Of a stretch of 64,000 nucleotides of DNA, positions 26,708-35,333 are shown piece by piece (position 1 is the first letter of the stretch; each line of letters opens with the position of its first letter). The position numbers and the translations under genes are program-made. The notes below the pieces were generated by a model. It had not been told where the DNA came from. It did no database searches and saw only the letters and a list, made by a program, of their open reading frames with translations. This stretch comes from Bradyrhizobium sp. C9 (lineage in GTDB: Bacteria; Pseudomonadota; Alphaproteobacteria; Rhizobiales; Xanthobacteraceae): assembly GCF_002532045.1 (NCBI RefSeq), contig NZ_NWTG01000024.1, positions 1 through 64,000 on the forward strand. Direction: 5' to 3'.

Positions 26708-28291
26708 TTGGCACATGATATAATTCGTATCGCTCAACCCGAGCTATTTATAGGATTTGTAGCGCCAATCGGCACGGACATACGTGCTTCGATCAACAGC
26801 TTTTCCAAGTATTTTACCAGCGAGGGATACAACGTTGTTCCGATCAAGGTAACGGAGGTATTTGAAAAAATCGCCTCTTACCTCCCGCCCAAGAAGAAAC
26901 TCGCGCCAAACCCAGAAGCGCGCCGGCTTGAAACCTACATCAAGTACGGGAACCAACTGCGTGCAACATTCGACGACGATCAAATTCTTGCAGCGATAAC
27001 AATCACGCGCATCATACAGCGACGGCGATCTCGCGTCAGTTCCAACAAAGCCTTAGCGCCCGAAAAGAACGTCTATCTACTCTACCAATTCAAACGCAGA
27101 GAAGAAATCGACCTTTTGCGGTCAGTGTACGGCCGAGCCTTCTTTCAAGTATCGGTCTATTCCCGACGCGGCGCCAGAGTCGATAACCTTTCAAGGCGTT
27201 TTGCTGAAGGGCACAACCGAGGAAATCCGAATAGCTACCGAGGCGCGGCCGAAGAAGTCGTGCAAAAGGACGAAAACGAGTCGGATGAGCGACACGGCCA
27301 GCGCGTGTCGAGAATTTTCCACGACGCAGATGTCATCGTCAACTCCGACAAGGGTGAGGAAGACGTCGATCGCCAAATTAGACGATTCTGCGACCTGCTA
27401 TTTGGATCGAATAAGATATCGCCAACCCGAAGCGAGTACGGAATGTTCGCCGCCAAAGCAGCGGCATTGCGAACGCTTGATCTATCCCGTCAAGTCGGCG
27501 TGGCGATATTCTCAAGCGACGGCGAAATTATCTCAATGGGATCAAACGAGGTCCCAAAAGCAGGTGGCGGCACATATTGGTGCGACGACCCCGCAGGGAA
27601 TGATGATCGCGACTATCAACGGGGCCACGATGCGAACGACAAACGCAAGGCGCAATTGCTGCAAGAGCTGTTCGAGCTCGCGGGTCTTCGCAACGCAAAA
27701 AAGCTCCTCGACGACAAGAAGATCCAAGACTCTCAGTTTATGGATGCCCTAGAATACGGGCGGATCATTCACGCCGAAATGTCGGCAATATGTGACGCGG
27801 CGAGATTGGGTCGATCAGTGCAGGATGCCGTTCTGTTTACAACGACCTTTCCCTGCCATCTATGTGCAAAACACATAGTAGCGGCTGGTATCAAGAAAGT
27901 GGTATTTCTCGAACCGTACCCGAAGAGCCTCGCATCCACTCTCCATTCTGATTCTATAATCATAGAAGGGGCGGACCGGGGCAAGTACGCTGCTTTTGAC
28001 GGGGTTAGCTTCGAACACTTCGATGGCGTTTCACCACGTCGATACAGAGAACTCTTTGAGCGCACAAGCAGAAAGCGGCTAAGTGAATTTCAGGAATGGA
28101 TCAACAACGTCAAACAACCGATCGTCGATCTGAAATTCCCTTTCTACCTGATTTTAGAAGACAATATCTTGGATTCCACGACCAAGTCTTTGGCGAAAAT
28201 CAACATGCCCGTGACGGCGCTGGAAGGTGTTGTTGCGAAGCGGCCCCTCAAGAAGATTAGTAAAGCGCGGTCACCGAGAAGGCGAAGATAG
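26708..28291 (+). CDS. Antiphage-type deoxycytidylate (dCTP/dCMP) deaminase with N-terminal P-loop kinase-like domain
   Basis: A 527-residue two-domain protein. The N-terminus has a P-loop variant, FIGFVAPIGTDI (residues 14-25), and a lid-like segment QFKRREEIDLL at about 127. The C-terminal half is a zinc cytidine deaminase fold: HAEMSAI at 355 (zinc ligand and proton-shuttle glutamate) and FPCHLCAKHI with Cys383 and Cys386. This is the layout of AvcD and the dCTP deaminases that deplete dCTP during phage infection. The catalytic residues are all present. TTG start; an in-frame stop lies six codons upstream. Composition is clearly lower in GC than its surroundings, suggesting recent transfer. 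Neighbour of the type I restriction operon. Confidence 0.88.
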   Translation: MAHDIIRIAQPELFIGFVAPIGTDIRASINSFSKYFTSEGYNVVPIKVTEVFEKIASYLPPKKKLAPNPEARRLETYIKYGNQLRATFDDDQILAAITITRIIQRRRSRVSSNKALAPEKNVYLLYQFKRREEIDLLRSVYGRAFFQVSVYSRRGARVDNLSRRFAEGHNRGNPNSYRGAAEEVVQKDENESDERHGQRVSRIFHDADVIVNSDKGEEDVDRQIRRFCDLLFGSNKISPTRSEYGMFAAKAAALRTLDLSRQVGVAIFSSDGEIISMGSNEVPKAGGGTYWCDDPAGNDDRDYQRGHDANDKRKAQLLQELFELAGLRNAKKLLDDKKIQDSQFMDALEYGRIIHAEMSAICDAARLGRSVQDAVLFTTTFPCHLCAKHIVAAGIKKVVFLEPYPKSLASTLHSDSIIIEGADRGKYAAFDGVSFEHFDGVSPRRYRELFERTSRKRLSEFQEWINNVKQPIVDLKFPFYLILEDNILDSTTKSLAKINMPVTALEGVVAKRPLKKISKARSPRRRR

Positions 28292-28321
28292 CGATCATTC
28301 GAAAAGAATTTGGAAAAACCG

Positions 28322-31300
28322 TTAGGCCGCCCAATCAGCCGATAGCGCCTCAGCCTGCTGCAATACCTTCTGCACCGCCGCGTCCTGCAAGTCCGGCGGA
28401 TAGCCGTACTTGCGCAACAGTCGCTTCACCAACACACGCATGCGAGCACGAGCCGCCTCTCGGTGCATCCAGTCAACCGTGACGTTCTTCCTGATGCTCG
28501 CCACCAGTTCGTGCGCGATCACCCGCAGTGCGGGCTCGCCCATGACTTGCCGCGCGCTCTCGTTCTCGGCCAGCGCATCATAGAACGCGATTTCTTCGTC
28601 CGAGAGGCCGCTCTCCTCGCCGCGCGTCCGGGCCGCTCGTATGTCCTTGGCAAGCTGGATCAGTTCTTCGAGCACCTGTGCGGTCGTCAGCGCGTTGTTG
28701 TGATAGCGTAAGATCGCCGCTTCTAATCGTTCGGAGAACGCTTTCGACTGCGTCACGTTGCGCTTGGCCTGTGAGCGCACCTCGCCGTTAATGAGCTTCC
28801 TAAGTGCCTCCACCGCAAGATTCTTCTTCGCGCTGTCGCGCACTTCGGCAAGAAAGTCGTCCGACAGGATCGATATATCTGGGCTTTCCAGTCCTGCGGC
28901 CTTCATGATGTCCACGATTTCGGTAGACACTACCGCTCGGCTGACAATCTGTTGGATTGCTAGTTCGCGCTCCGCAGCACTCCTCTTGCCGTCGCCGGGC
29001 ACACTCTTGATCAAGGCGGCTCGGATTGCTTGAAAAAACCCGACCTCATCACGGATCGCCTGCCCTTCATCTGAGGCCGCAGCCAGGGCGAACGCTTTCG
29101 ACAGCGCCACCACGGCATCAGCATAGCGCCGATGGGCGCGCTTTTTGCCGTCCTCAGTCGTCTCCCTGGCGGCGTCGGCCTGCTGGAGCGTCAATACCCA
29201 ATCGATGGCGCCGGCCATGATGGCAAGCCGAGCCTGCGGTTTGGCGGTTGCGCTCAGCGCCGGGCGGTAATCGAACCCGCCCTTGATGTCAGGGCGGAAC
29301 ATGGCGCGGACGATTTCGTACTTCTCCATGAGTACGCGCACCGCATCTGCTTCGTCGATGCCGACCTGTTCGGCGCCGTGTCCGGCATATTGCCCCAGCG
29401 CGCTTTTCAGGTTCTGCGCGATACCGATGTAATCAACCACGAGCCCCGCAGGCTTGTCACGGAACACTCGGTTCACGCGCGCGATGGCCTGCATTAGTCC
29501 GTGGCCCTTCATTGGCTTGTCCACGTACATTGTGTGCATGCTGGGCGCGTCGAAGCCCGTGAGCCACATGTCACGCACGATCACCAGCTTGAGCGGGTCG
29601 TTCGACTTCTTGGCGCGCTTGGCAATCAATTCCCGCCGTGCCTTTGGCCGCTTGCCGATATGGGGCTGCCAAGCCGCCGGGTCAGAAGCCGCCCCCGTCA
29701 TCACGATTTTGATCGCACCCGCGTCGTCATCGTCGCTATGCCACTCCGGGCGCAGCTTCACGATGGCATCATAGAGTGCCACACAGATGCGCCGGCTCAT
29801 GCAGACGATCATGGCTTTGCCGTCAAGTGCTGCGATCCGCTCCTCGAAATGCGCCACAAGATCTTGCGCCACCATCCCGAGCCGCTTATCCGACCCGACC
29901 AACGCTTCGACACTTGCCCATCTTCGCTTGAGCCGATCCTGTTCACTCTCCGCTTCGTCCTCGGTGAGTTCTTCGATTTCAGTGTCGATCTTCGGCCGCT
30001 CATTCGCGTCGAGTTCGATCCGCGCCAACCGGCTCTCGTAGTAGATCGGCACGGTTGCGCCGTCCTCGACCGCGCGGCTGATGTCGTAAATGTCGATATA
30101 TTCGCCGAACACGGCCGGTGTGTTGACGTCGTCCTTCTCGATGGGCGTGCCGGTGAACCCAATGAATGATGCGTTCGGCAGCGCATCGCGCAGATACTTC
30201 GCAAAGCCGTAGGAAATCGCGCCGGTCTTGGTCTTGACCTTGGCGCGAAAGCCGTACTGGCTCCGGTGGGCTTCGTCCGCGATAACGATCACGTTGCGCC
30301 GGTCGGTAAGAGCCGGATAGTCGGTCTGGCCTTCGTCCGGCGCAAACTTTTGTAATGTGGTGAAGATCACGCCGCCGGAGGGCCGATCCAACAGCTTGCG
30401 CAACTGATCGCGGTCCTCTGCCTGTTGCGGCGTCTGGCGCAGCAGGTCTTTGCACATGCTGAAGGTGGCGAACAATTGGTCGTCTAGATCGTTGCGATCG
30501 GTCAGCACCACCACAGTCGGGTTCTGCATCCCCGGATGCTTGATGATCTGCCCGGCATAGAACGCCATCAGGAGGCTCTTGCCGGAGCCCTGCGTATGCC
30601 AAATCACGCCAGCCTTGCGGTCACCACCCTGCGCGCTTGCCGATAGCGTGCTCTCCACCGCCTTCCGCACCGCATGGAACTGGTGATAGCCCGCAAGAAT
30701 TTTGGCAACGTCACTCCCCGTGTCGCCGAAGACGATGAAATCCTTAATCAGCGCTAGGAAACGGCGGCGCTCAAACACGCCCTTGAGCACCGTCTCAAGT
30801 TCGGGCGTCCCTTTGGTCGCCAGGTCATCACCCATCACCGTCCGCCACGGCATGAAGCGCTCGCGGTCTGCGGTAAGCGAGCCGATGCGGGCAGCTATCC
30901 CATCCGATACGACCAGCGCCGCATTGGTGCGAAAGAGCGAGGTGATCTGGGCCTTGTAGGTCTGTAGCTGGTTGAACGCGCCGTCGAGGGTGGCGTTCTC
31001 ATCGCCCGGATTTTTGAGTTCGATCACGCCGAACGGCAGCCCATTGACGAAGATCACGACGTCGGGCCGCCGGTTCGCCTTATTCTCGATCACCGTGTAC
31101 TGGTTTACCGCCAGCCAGTCGTTGGCGTCCGGGTCATCGAAGTCGATAAGGCGCGCCTGCTCGCCGCCAATGGAGCTATCCGCACGGCGCACCTCGATTG
31201 GAACGCCTTCCACGATGTAGCGATGCAGCCGCCGGTTCTCCTCGACCAGCAAGGGCGTTTCCGTCTGGCTGACCTTGGCGAGAACTTCGGCGCGCGCCTC

Positions 31301-31495
31301 GACGGTCAGCGTCGGGTTGAGCTTCGCAATCGCTGCGCGCAGGCGATCAACTAGCAGCACATCGCCATAGCTTGCGCGCTCAGGTTTGTCGCCGTCTGGG
31401 CCGATGTGGAGGCCATTCGCCGTGCTGTAGCCAAGCTCAGACAGCCACGCGAGAGTGGCTTCCTCTACATGGCTTTCGGCGAAGTTCGAACTCAC
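28322..31495 (-). CDS. hsdR: Type I restriction enzyme R subunit (HsdR)
   Basis: A 1,057-residue HsdR. The N-terminal endonuclease domain has Asp145 and the ELK motif (Glu159, Lys161). The helicase motor carries Walker A TQGSGKS at 301-307, a DEAH box (VIADEAHRSQYG), and the later motifs GFTGTPI and VDYIGIAQNL. It translocates DNA and cuts it when both strands of the target lack methylation, in complex with HsdM and HsdS. The ATG overlaps the hsdS stop codon (ATGA), and the gene is last in the hsdM-hsdS-hsdR operon. Length and motif set are normal, so it should be active. Confidence 0.95.
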   Translation of the reverse strand: MSSNFAESHVEEATLAWLSELGYSTANGLHIGPDGDKPERASYGDVLLVDRLRAAIAKLNPTLTVEARAEVLAKVSQTETPLLVEENRRLHRYIVEGVPIEVRRADSSIGGEQARLIDFDDPDANDWLAVNQYTVIENKANRRPDVVIFVNGLPFGVIELKNPGDENATLDGAFNQLQTYKAQITSLFRTNAALVVSDGIAARIGSLTADRERFMPWRTVMGDDLATKGTPELETVLKGVFERRRFLALIKDFIVFGDTGSDVAKILAGYHQFHAVRKAVESTLSASAQGGDRKAGVIWHTQGSGKSLLMAFYAGQIIKHPGMQNPTVVVLTDRNDLDDQLFATFSMCKDLLRQTPQQAEDRDQLRKLLDRPSGGVIFTTLQKFAPDEGQTDYPALTDRRNVIVIADEAHRSQYGFRAKVKTKTGAISYGFAKYLRDALPNASFIGFTGTPIEKDDVNTPAVFGEYIDIYDISRAVEDGATVPIYYESRLARIELDANERPKIDTEIEELTEDEAESEQDRLKRRWASVEALVGSDKRLGMVAQDLVAHFEERIAALDGKAMIVCMSRRICVALYDAIVKLRPEWHSDDDDAGAIKIVMTGAASDPAAWQPHIGKRPKARRELIAKRAKKSNDPLKLVIVRDMWLTGFDAPSMHTMYVDKPMKGHGLMQAIARVNRVFRDKPAGLVVDYIGIAQNLKSALGQYAGHGAEQVGIDEADAVRVLMEKYEIVRAMFRPDIKGGFDYRPALSATAKPQARLAIMAGAIDWVLTLQQADAARETTEDGKKRAHRRYADAVVALSKAFALAAASDEGQAIRDEVGFFQAIRAALIKSVPGDGKRSAAERELAIQQIVSRAVVSTEIVDIMKAAGLESPDISILSDDFLAEVRDSAKKNLAVEALRKLINGEVRSQAKRNVTQSKAFSERLEAAILRYHNNALTTAQVLEELIQLAKDIRAARTRGEESGLSDEEIAFYDALAENESARQVMGEPALRVIAHELVASIRKNVTVDWMHREAARARMRVLVKRLLRKYGYPPDLQDAAVQKVLQQAEALSADWAA

Positions 31496-32619
31496 AGTGC
31501 TGCCTCCAAAATTCGCTCAGTATCCGTCACAGGAACTTCACCCGACATGAGCTTTGGAAGGAGAAAGTCACGAAGCTCAGATAATGTCTTGCTCTCTCTG
31601 TCATTAGCGTCGATTTTGGCGTCGAGCGGCTCAAGCATCCTCGTCAGCATTGCACCATCGGCCCCAGTTGGCAGCCCTATTGGAAAGTCACCTAGATCAA
31701 TCAAAGGTATCCTATCCACAGTGCTTCCGTGGATAGTTCGCTGGCGAATGGTATTCTGGAACGACGGGGCCATATAGGCGCGCAACAAAAGCGTCGGGCT
31801 AATCTCATTACTAATTATACGCAGCAAGCCCATGCGGCGGCCGAGACAACAATCAAGTCCCTGGGGAATAAGGGCCGCCTGACCCAGTCGCGTCTCATAT
31901 GAGAACACGACATCACCTGCGGTGGGCGCTACTCGTCTGGTCCACTTCGCAAAATCTTCAGGCGCAACATGTTTCGTGGTTGACAGGTCCAAGCGTCCAT
32001 TTGAAAGATTAGATATTCCTAAGAATATTTGGCCTTCGTCCACTAACTTTGGTGTGGCGTGCGGACCGTCAAAAATTTCACAAACATCACTTAGCCGCAA
32101 CTCCGGCCATTCACCTCTATCTTGCTTGTCGGTGAAGATCGCCCGGGCCATCGTTTCGAGCGTCTCGTTCATGCGGCGGTTGAGGTCGATCTTATCGTCG
32201 AGTGCTCCGAGGACGGAAGCGATAGCCTTTTGCTCGGCTAGGGACGGAATGCTTAAATTGCGGACGTAAACCGCTGACCGTGTGGTCGAAGGGATCGGTG
32301 AACCGTCGTCAATCTCACCGAGCTTGTGATGGATTATTGCATAGTAAAGCCAGCGCATATCCAAGCCGGACTTTGGAACCACGTAATACGCAGTGTCGAT
32401 TACAAAGAAGGGCTCTTTCGAGAACCGAACGCCGCGATACGCGCCCTTTCGACCCAGAATTATGCCAGGGCCGGGAGCGAGCGCCTCCGAAGTCCAGCCG
32501 ACTGGGCCGTTTGATCCGAAGACCCGATAAGGTCCAATTGCATCAGCATAGCCCCGAATTCCCTTTCCGTATTCGAGGCTTATTTCTTTGCCCCAGGTTG
32601 TAGCGCGCCACTCACCCAT
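31492..32619 (-). CDS. hsdS: Type I restriction specificity subunit (HsdS)
   Basis: A 375-residue HsdS with two target-recognition domains separated by conserved helical spacers: the first half ends in IPSLAEQKAIASVLGALDDK, and the second ends with a similar MLEPLDAKIDANDRESKTL block. It reads a bipartite DNA sequence for both methylation and cleavage. The two domains are distinct, so the site should be asymmetric, but it cannot be predicted. The ATG used overlaps the end of hsdM by eight bases; a TTG three codons earlier is possible. Confidence 0.93.
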   Translation of the reverse strand: MGEWRATTWGKEISLEYGKGIRGYADAIGPYRVFGSNGPVGWTSEALAPGPGIILGRKGAYRGVRFSKEPFFVIDTAYYVVPKSGLDMRWLYYAIIHHKLGEIDDGSPIPSTTRSAVYVRNLSIPSLAEQKAIASVLGALDDKIDLNRRMNETLETMARAIFTDKQDRGEWPELRLSDVCEIFDGPHATPKLVDEGQIFLGISNLSNGRLDLSTTKHVAPEDFAKWTRRVAPTAGDVVFSYETRLGQAALIPQGLDCCLGRRMGLLRIISNEISPTLLLRAYMAPSFQNTIRQRTIHGSTVDRIPLIDLGDFPIGLPTGADGAMLTRMLEPLDAKIDANDRESKTLSELRDFLLPKLMSGEVPVTDTERILEAAL

Positions 32620-34213
32620 TCGCGCCAATCTCCGCCAATTTCGCGCGAATGATCGCCGTCAGTTTCTCGCTTTCTTGAACCTGCTCATCTAGCTTTGCAC
32701 GCAATGCGGCGAACCGCTCTGAGAACGGCACGTCATCATCCTCAACGTCCGTCGCACCAACATACCGCCCCGGTGTCAAAACGTGGTTGTGACCTCTGAT
32801 CTCGTCCAGGTTTGCCGACTTGCAAAGCCCGGGCACGTCTTCGTAGCCGTTACCTTCGCGCCACGCGTGATAGAGGCCGGAAATCTTGGCGATATCCTGT
32901 TCCGAAAACTCCTTGCGCGTCCGGTCCACCATCGTGCCGAGCTTGCGCGCATCGATGAACAGTACTTCACCGCTCCGATCACGCAGCTTGCTGCGGCGGT
33001 TCTTGTTGCGCGCAAGAAACCAGAGGCAGGCGGGAATTTGCGTCGAGTAGAAAAGCTGACCCGGTAGGGAGATCATGCAGTCCACCACATCGGCTTCGAC
33101 CATTGCCTTGCGGATCGTGTCTTCGCCCGATTGCGCTGAAGACATGGAGCCATTAGCCAACACCACTCCCGCCGTGCCATTGGGGGCGAGGTGCCATAGA
33201 ATATGTTGGAGCCAGCCGTAGTTGGCGTTGCCGACTGGTGGCGCACCATAGGTCCAGCGCGCATCCTCGCGCAGCCGCTCGCCACCCCAGTCAGAAATAT
33301 TGAAGGGCGGATTGGCGAGTATGTAGTCGAAGCGCAGGTCTTTCAGCTCGTCCTTGTGGAAGCTGCCCTCATTGTTCCAGCGGATGTCGGCATCGATGCC
33401 TCGCACCGCGAGGTTCATCTTGGCCAGCCGCCACGTCGTGTAGTTGCTTTCCTGCCCGTAGATCGCGATGTCGCCGATCCGGCCGCCATGGGTCTCAACG
33501 AACTTTTCCGACTGCACGAACATGCCGCCGGAGCCGCAGCAGGGGTCGTACACGCGACCTTTATACGGCTCCAGCATCTCGGCCAGCACCCGCACCACCG
33601 ACCGCGGCGTATAAAACTCTCCACCGCGCTTACCCTCGGAGCCGGCGAAGCCCCCAAGAAAATATTCATAGACGCGACCAAGAATGTCCTTCGCCTTGTC
33701 GTTCGGCTCGCCCATTCCGATCCCCGAGACGAGGTCAATCAGTTCGCCCAGCATGATCTTGTCGAGCGCCGGGCGATTGTAGTCCTTCGGTAGGACGCCC
33801 TTGAGGCTGGGGTTCGCTTGCTCGATTTCCGCCATTGCGTCATCGATCAGCTTGCCGATCGTCGGCTGCTTGGCGCTATCCTGGAGGTGTGACCAGCGCG
33901 CCTCCTTCGGCACCCAGAACACGTTCTCAGCGAGGTATTCATCAGGATCTTCGGCCGCGGCTGGGTCTTCCGCCAGCAGCGCCGCCCGCTTGGCTTCGAA
34001 GGCATTGGAAATGTACTTGAGGAAGATCAGGCCCAGCGCGACGTGCTTGTAATCGGACGGCTCAAGGTTCTTGCGCAACTTGTCTGCAGCAAGAAAGAGC
34101 TGCGCCTCGAAGCCGAGATTTGCCCCGTTGCCGTTCGCCTTGTTCTTTGATGATCTGGCCGGAGCGGCCGACGCTGAATCTTGCTCGTCCTTTTTCGGAC
34201 GTCCCCTTGCCAT
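32612..34213 (-). CDS. hsdM: Type I DNA adenine methyltransferase subunit (HsdM)
   Basis: A 533-residue N6-adenine methyltransferase subunit. The N-terminal four-helix domain (LFLAADKLRKNLEPSDYKHVALGLIFLKYIS) is followed by the SAM-binding motif DPCCGSGGMFV and catalytic NPPF. It methylates the host sites to protect them from HsdR. Basic lysine-rich N-terminus. The ATG lies after GGGGAAC; the reading frame is open 12 codons further upstream. First gene of the operon; its promoter must lie in the 600-base gap next to the tRNA gene. Confidence 0.95.
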   Translation of the reverse strand: MARGRPKKDEQDSASAAPARSSKNKANGNGANLGFEAQLFLAADKLRKNLEPSDYKHVALGLIFLKYISNAFEAKRAALLAEDPAAAEDPDEYLAENVFWVPKEARWSHLQDSAKQPTIGKLIDDAMAEIEQANPSLKGVLPKDYNRPALDKIMLGELIDLVSGIGMGEPNDKAKDILGRVYEYFLGGFAGSEGKRGGEFYTPRSVVRVLAEMLEPYKGRVYDPCCGSGGMFVQSEKFVETHGGRIGDIAIYGQESNYTTWRLAKMNLAVRGIDADIRWNNEGSFHKDELKDLRFDYILANPPFNISDWGGERLREDARWTYGAPPVGNANYGWLQHILWHLAPNGTAGVVLANGSMSSAQSGEDTIRKAMVEADVVDCMISLPGQLFYSTQIPACLWFLARNKNRRSKLRDRSGEVLFIDARKLGTMVDRTRKEFSEQDIAKISGLYHAWREGNGYEDVPGLCKSANLDEIRGHNHVLTPGRYVGATDVEDDDVPFSERFAALRAKLDEQVQESEKLTAIIRAKLAEIGANG

Positions 34214-34813
34214 TGCGGTAAGTTCCCCAGTCGAATTTGGCAGACACAATGCCTTCGGCTCGCTCCAAGCGCAACTGACGATTGCAGGAACAAGCCTCTG
34301 TTATGGCGAGGAAATTCAGATCGTCCTACAGTGCTCGAGAAATCCATCTGTCGCAGAAGGGCGCACGCTCCTCATCACGTGCGGCCCGACAACAGCTCGC
34401 GTCCAACTCGCGCTTGCGTCAGTCGGCTCGGCGCCCACGCCCAAAAATGAACTTAGCAAAGCTCGCGTTCAGCGTTCTGAGTAAGGCTTGATTGAGCCGA
34501 ACACGGGCGCACCAATCGATCGAGCCGAGCGTGCGTAACCTTGCTGCCTTGCTGAGGACCGATACTCCCATTTTCCTGTTTCGGTTGAGCGAGAGAGATT
34601 CAAAACCGACCCGCTATTAGGGCTTTGTTTTCCGCGAAATGCCGTACCGTACCAATTTCCGGCGTTCTAGGATTCGGAGAAAAACGCATTCTCCAGCCCC
34701 ATTCACGGCTCACTTTTAGTACGGCCGGATTTCTCCAGGGCGAGAAAATGCACGAAAACGGCCGAGTTTTCGGGCCTGTCTCCGTTTCGAGGTACGAAAT
34801 TTTGGGGCCAAGT
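34214..34813. other. Island-to-core junction region, no gene recognised
   Basis: A 600-base stretch between hsdM and the tRNA-Ser 3' end. Short open frames on the plus strand (for example 34282-34491, serine/arginine-rich) are not convincing. A hairpin, CGAAAAC/GTTTTCG at 34753-34772, lies 42 bases beyond the tRNA and could be its terminator, though no T-run follows. If the accessory DNA entered at the tRNA end, the att site lies at the right edge of this stretch. No integrase gene is present here. Confidence 0.45.
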
Positions 34814-34903
34814 GGCGGAGAGAGTGGGATTCGAACCCACGGTACGGTTTCCCGCACACACGCTTTCCAAGCGTGCGCCTTAAGCCACTCGGCCATCTCT
34901 CCG
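34814..34903 (-). tRNA. tRNA-Ser (anticodon GGA)
   Basis: Reading leftward: acceptor stem GGAGAGA pairs with TCTCTCC, D-arm GGCCGAGTGGCTTAAGGC, anticodon stem-loop ACGCTTGGAAAGCGT with anticodon GGA, a long variable arm, the T-loop GGTTCGAATCC, discriminator G, and an encoded CCA at 34814-34816. The long variable arm and the anticodon define tRNA-Ser(GGA), reading UCC/UCU. It is the last core-type gene before the accessory half, whose DNA begins beyond its 3' end, the usual side for island insertion. Confidence 0.97.
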
Positions 34904-35257
34904 GGCGGCCTCTCTTGAAGGGCTGAGGCAGATTTTGCAAGGGGTGCGCGGCCGGCGCGCGAAATTTCCCCAATGGATTGAAAATATTGGGTAAATTGGC
35001 GGTGGCATCAGCCGCGCCCGATGGCTCCGCTTGCCGCGGCGCGCGATTTTGGCCGCTGGCCGGTCAAAGACCGGTGCAAATCAGGCCATGCCATCGATCG
35101 GGCCGGTCCTCGCCACTCCGCGCTGGGAATTCCGCGCTTCCGGCCATGCGGCCTGCGGACCGCCTCAAGCGAGAGCGCGAAACGAGGCTGCGCAGCTCGG
35201 GCAGTGATGCCGCGAGAACGGGAGCGGATGGGTTCGCGACATCGCCACAACTTCGCT

Positions 35258-35282
35258 GTCGTCCCTGCGAAAGCAGGCACGA
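35258..35282. repeat. Half copy of the GTCGTCC repeat family
   Basis: Carries GTCGTCCCTGCGAAAGCAGG, a single arm of the repeat family found as full inverted pairs at 39.7, 54.9 and 63.7 kb; the local stem CCTGC/GCAGG is kept. It lies in the 430-base gap 34904-35333 between the tRNA and the otsA end, in which nothing else was recognised. Confidence 0.55.
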
Positions 35283-35333
35283 CATAACACCTGGGAGACA
35301 CGAACCAACACGCCCCACCATGGTCATGCTCGC

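Noticed and set aside
34600..34896. Open frame reading through the tRNA gene
   Set aside because: The first part is translated tRNA; such frames are a common artefact.
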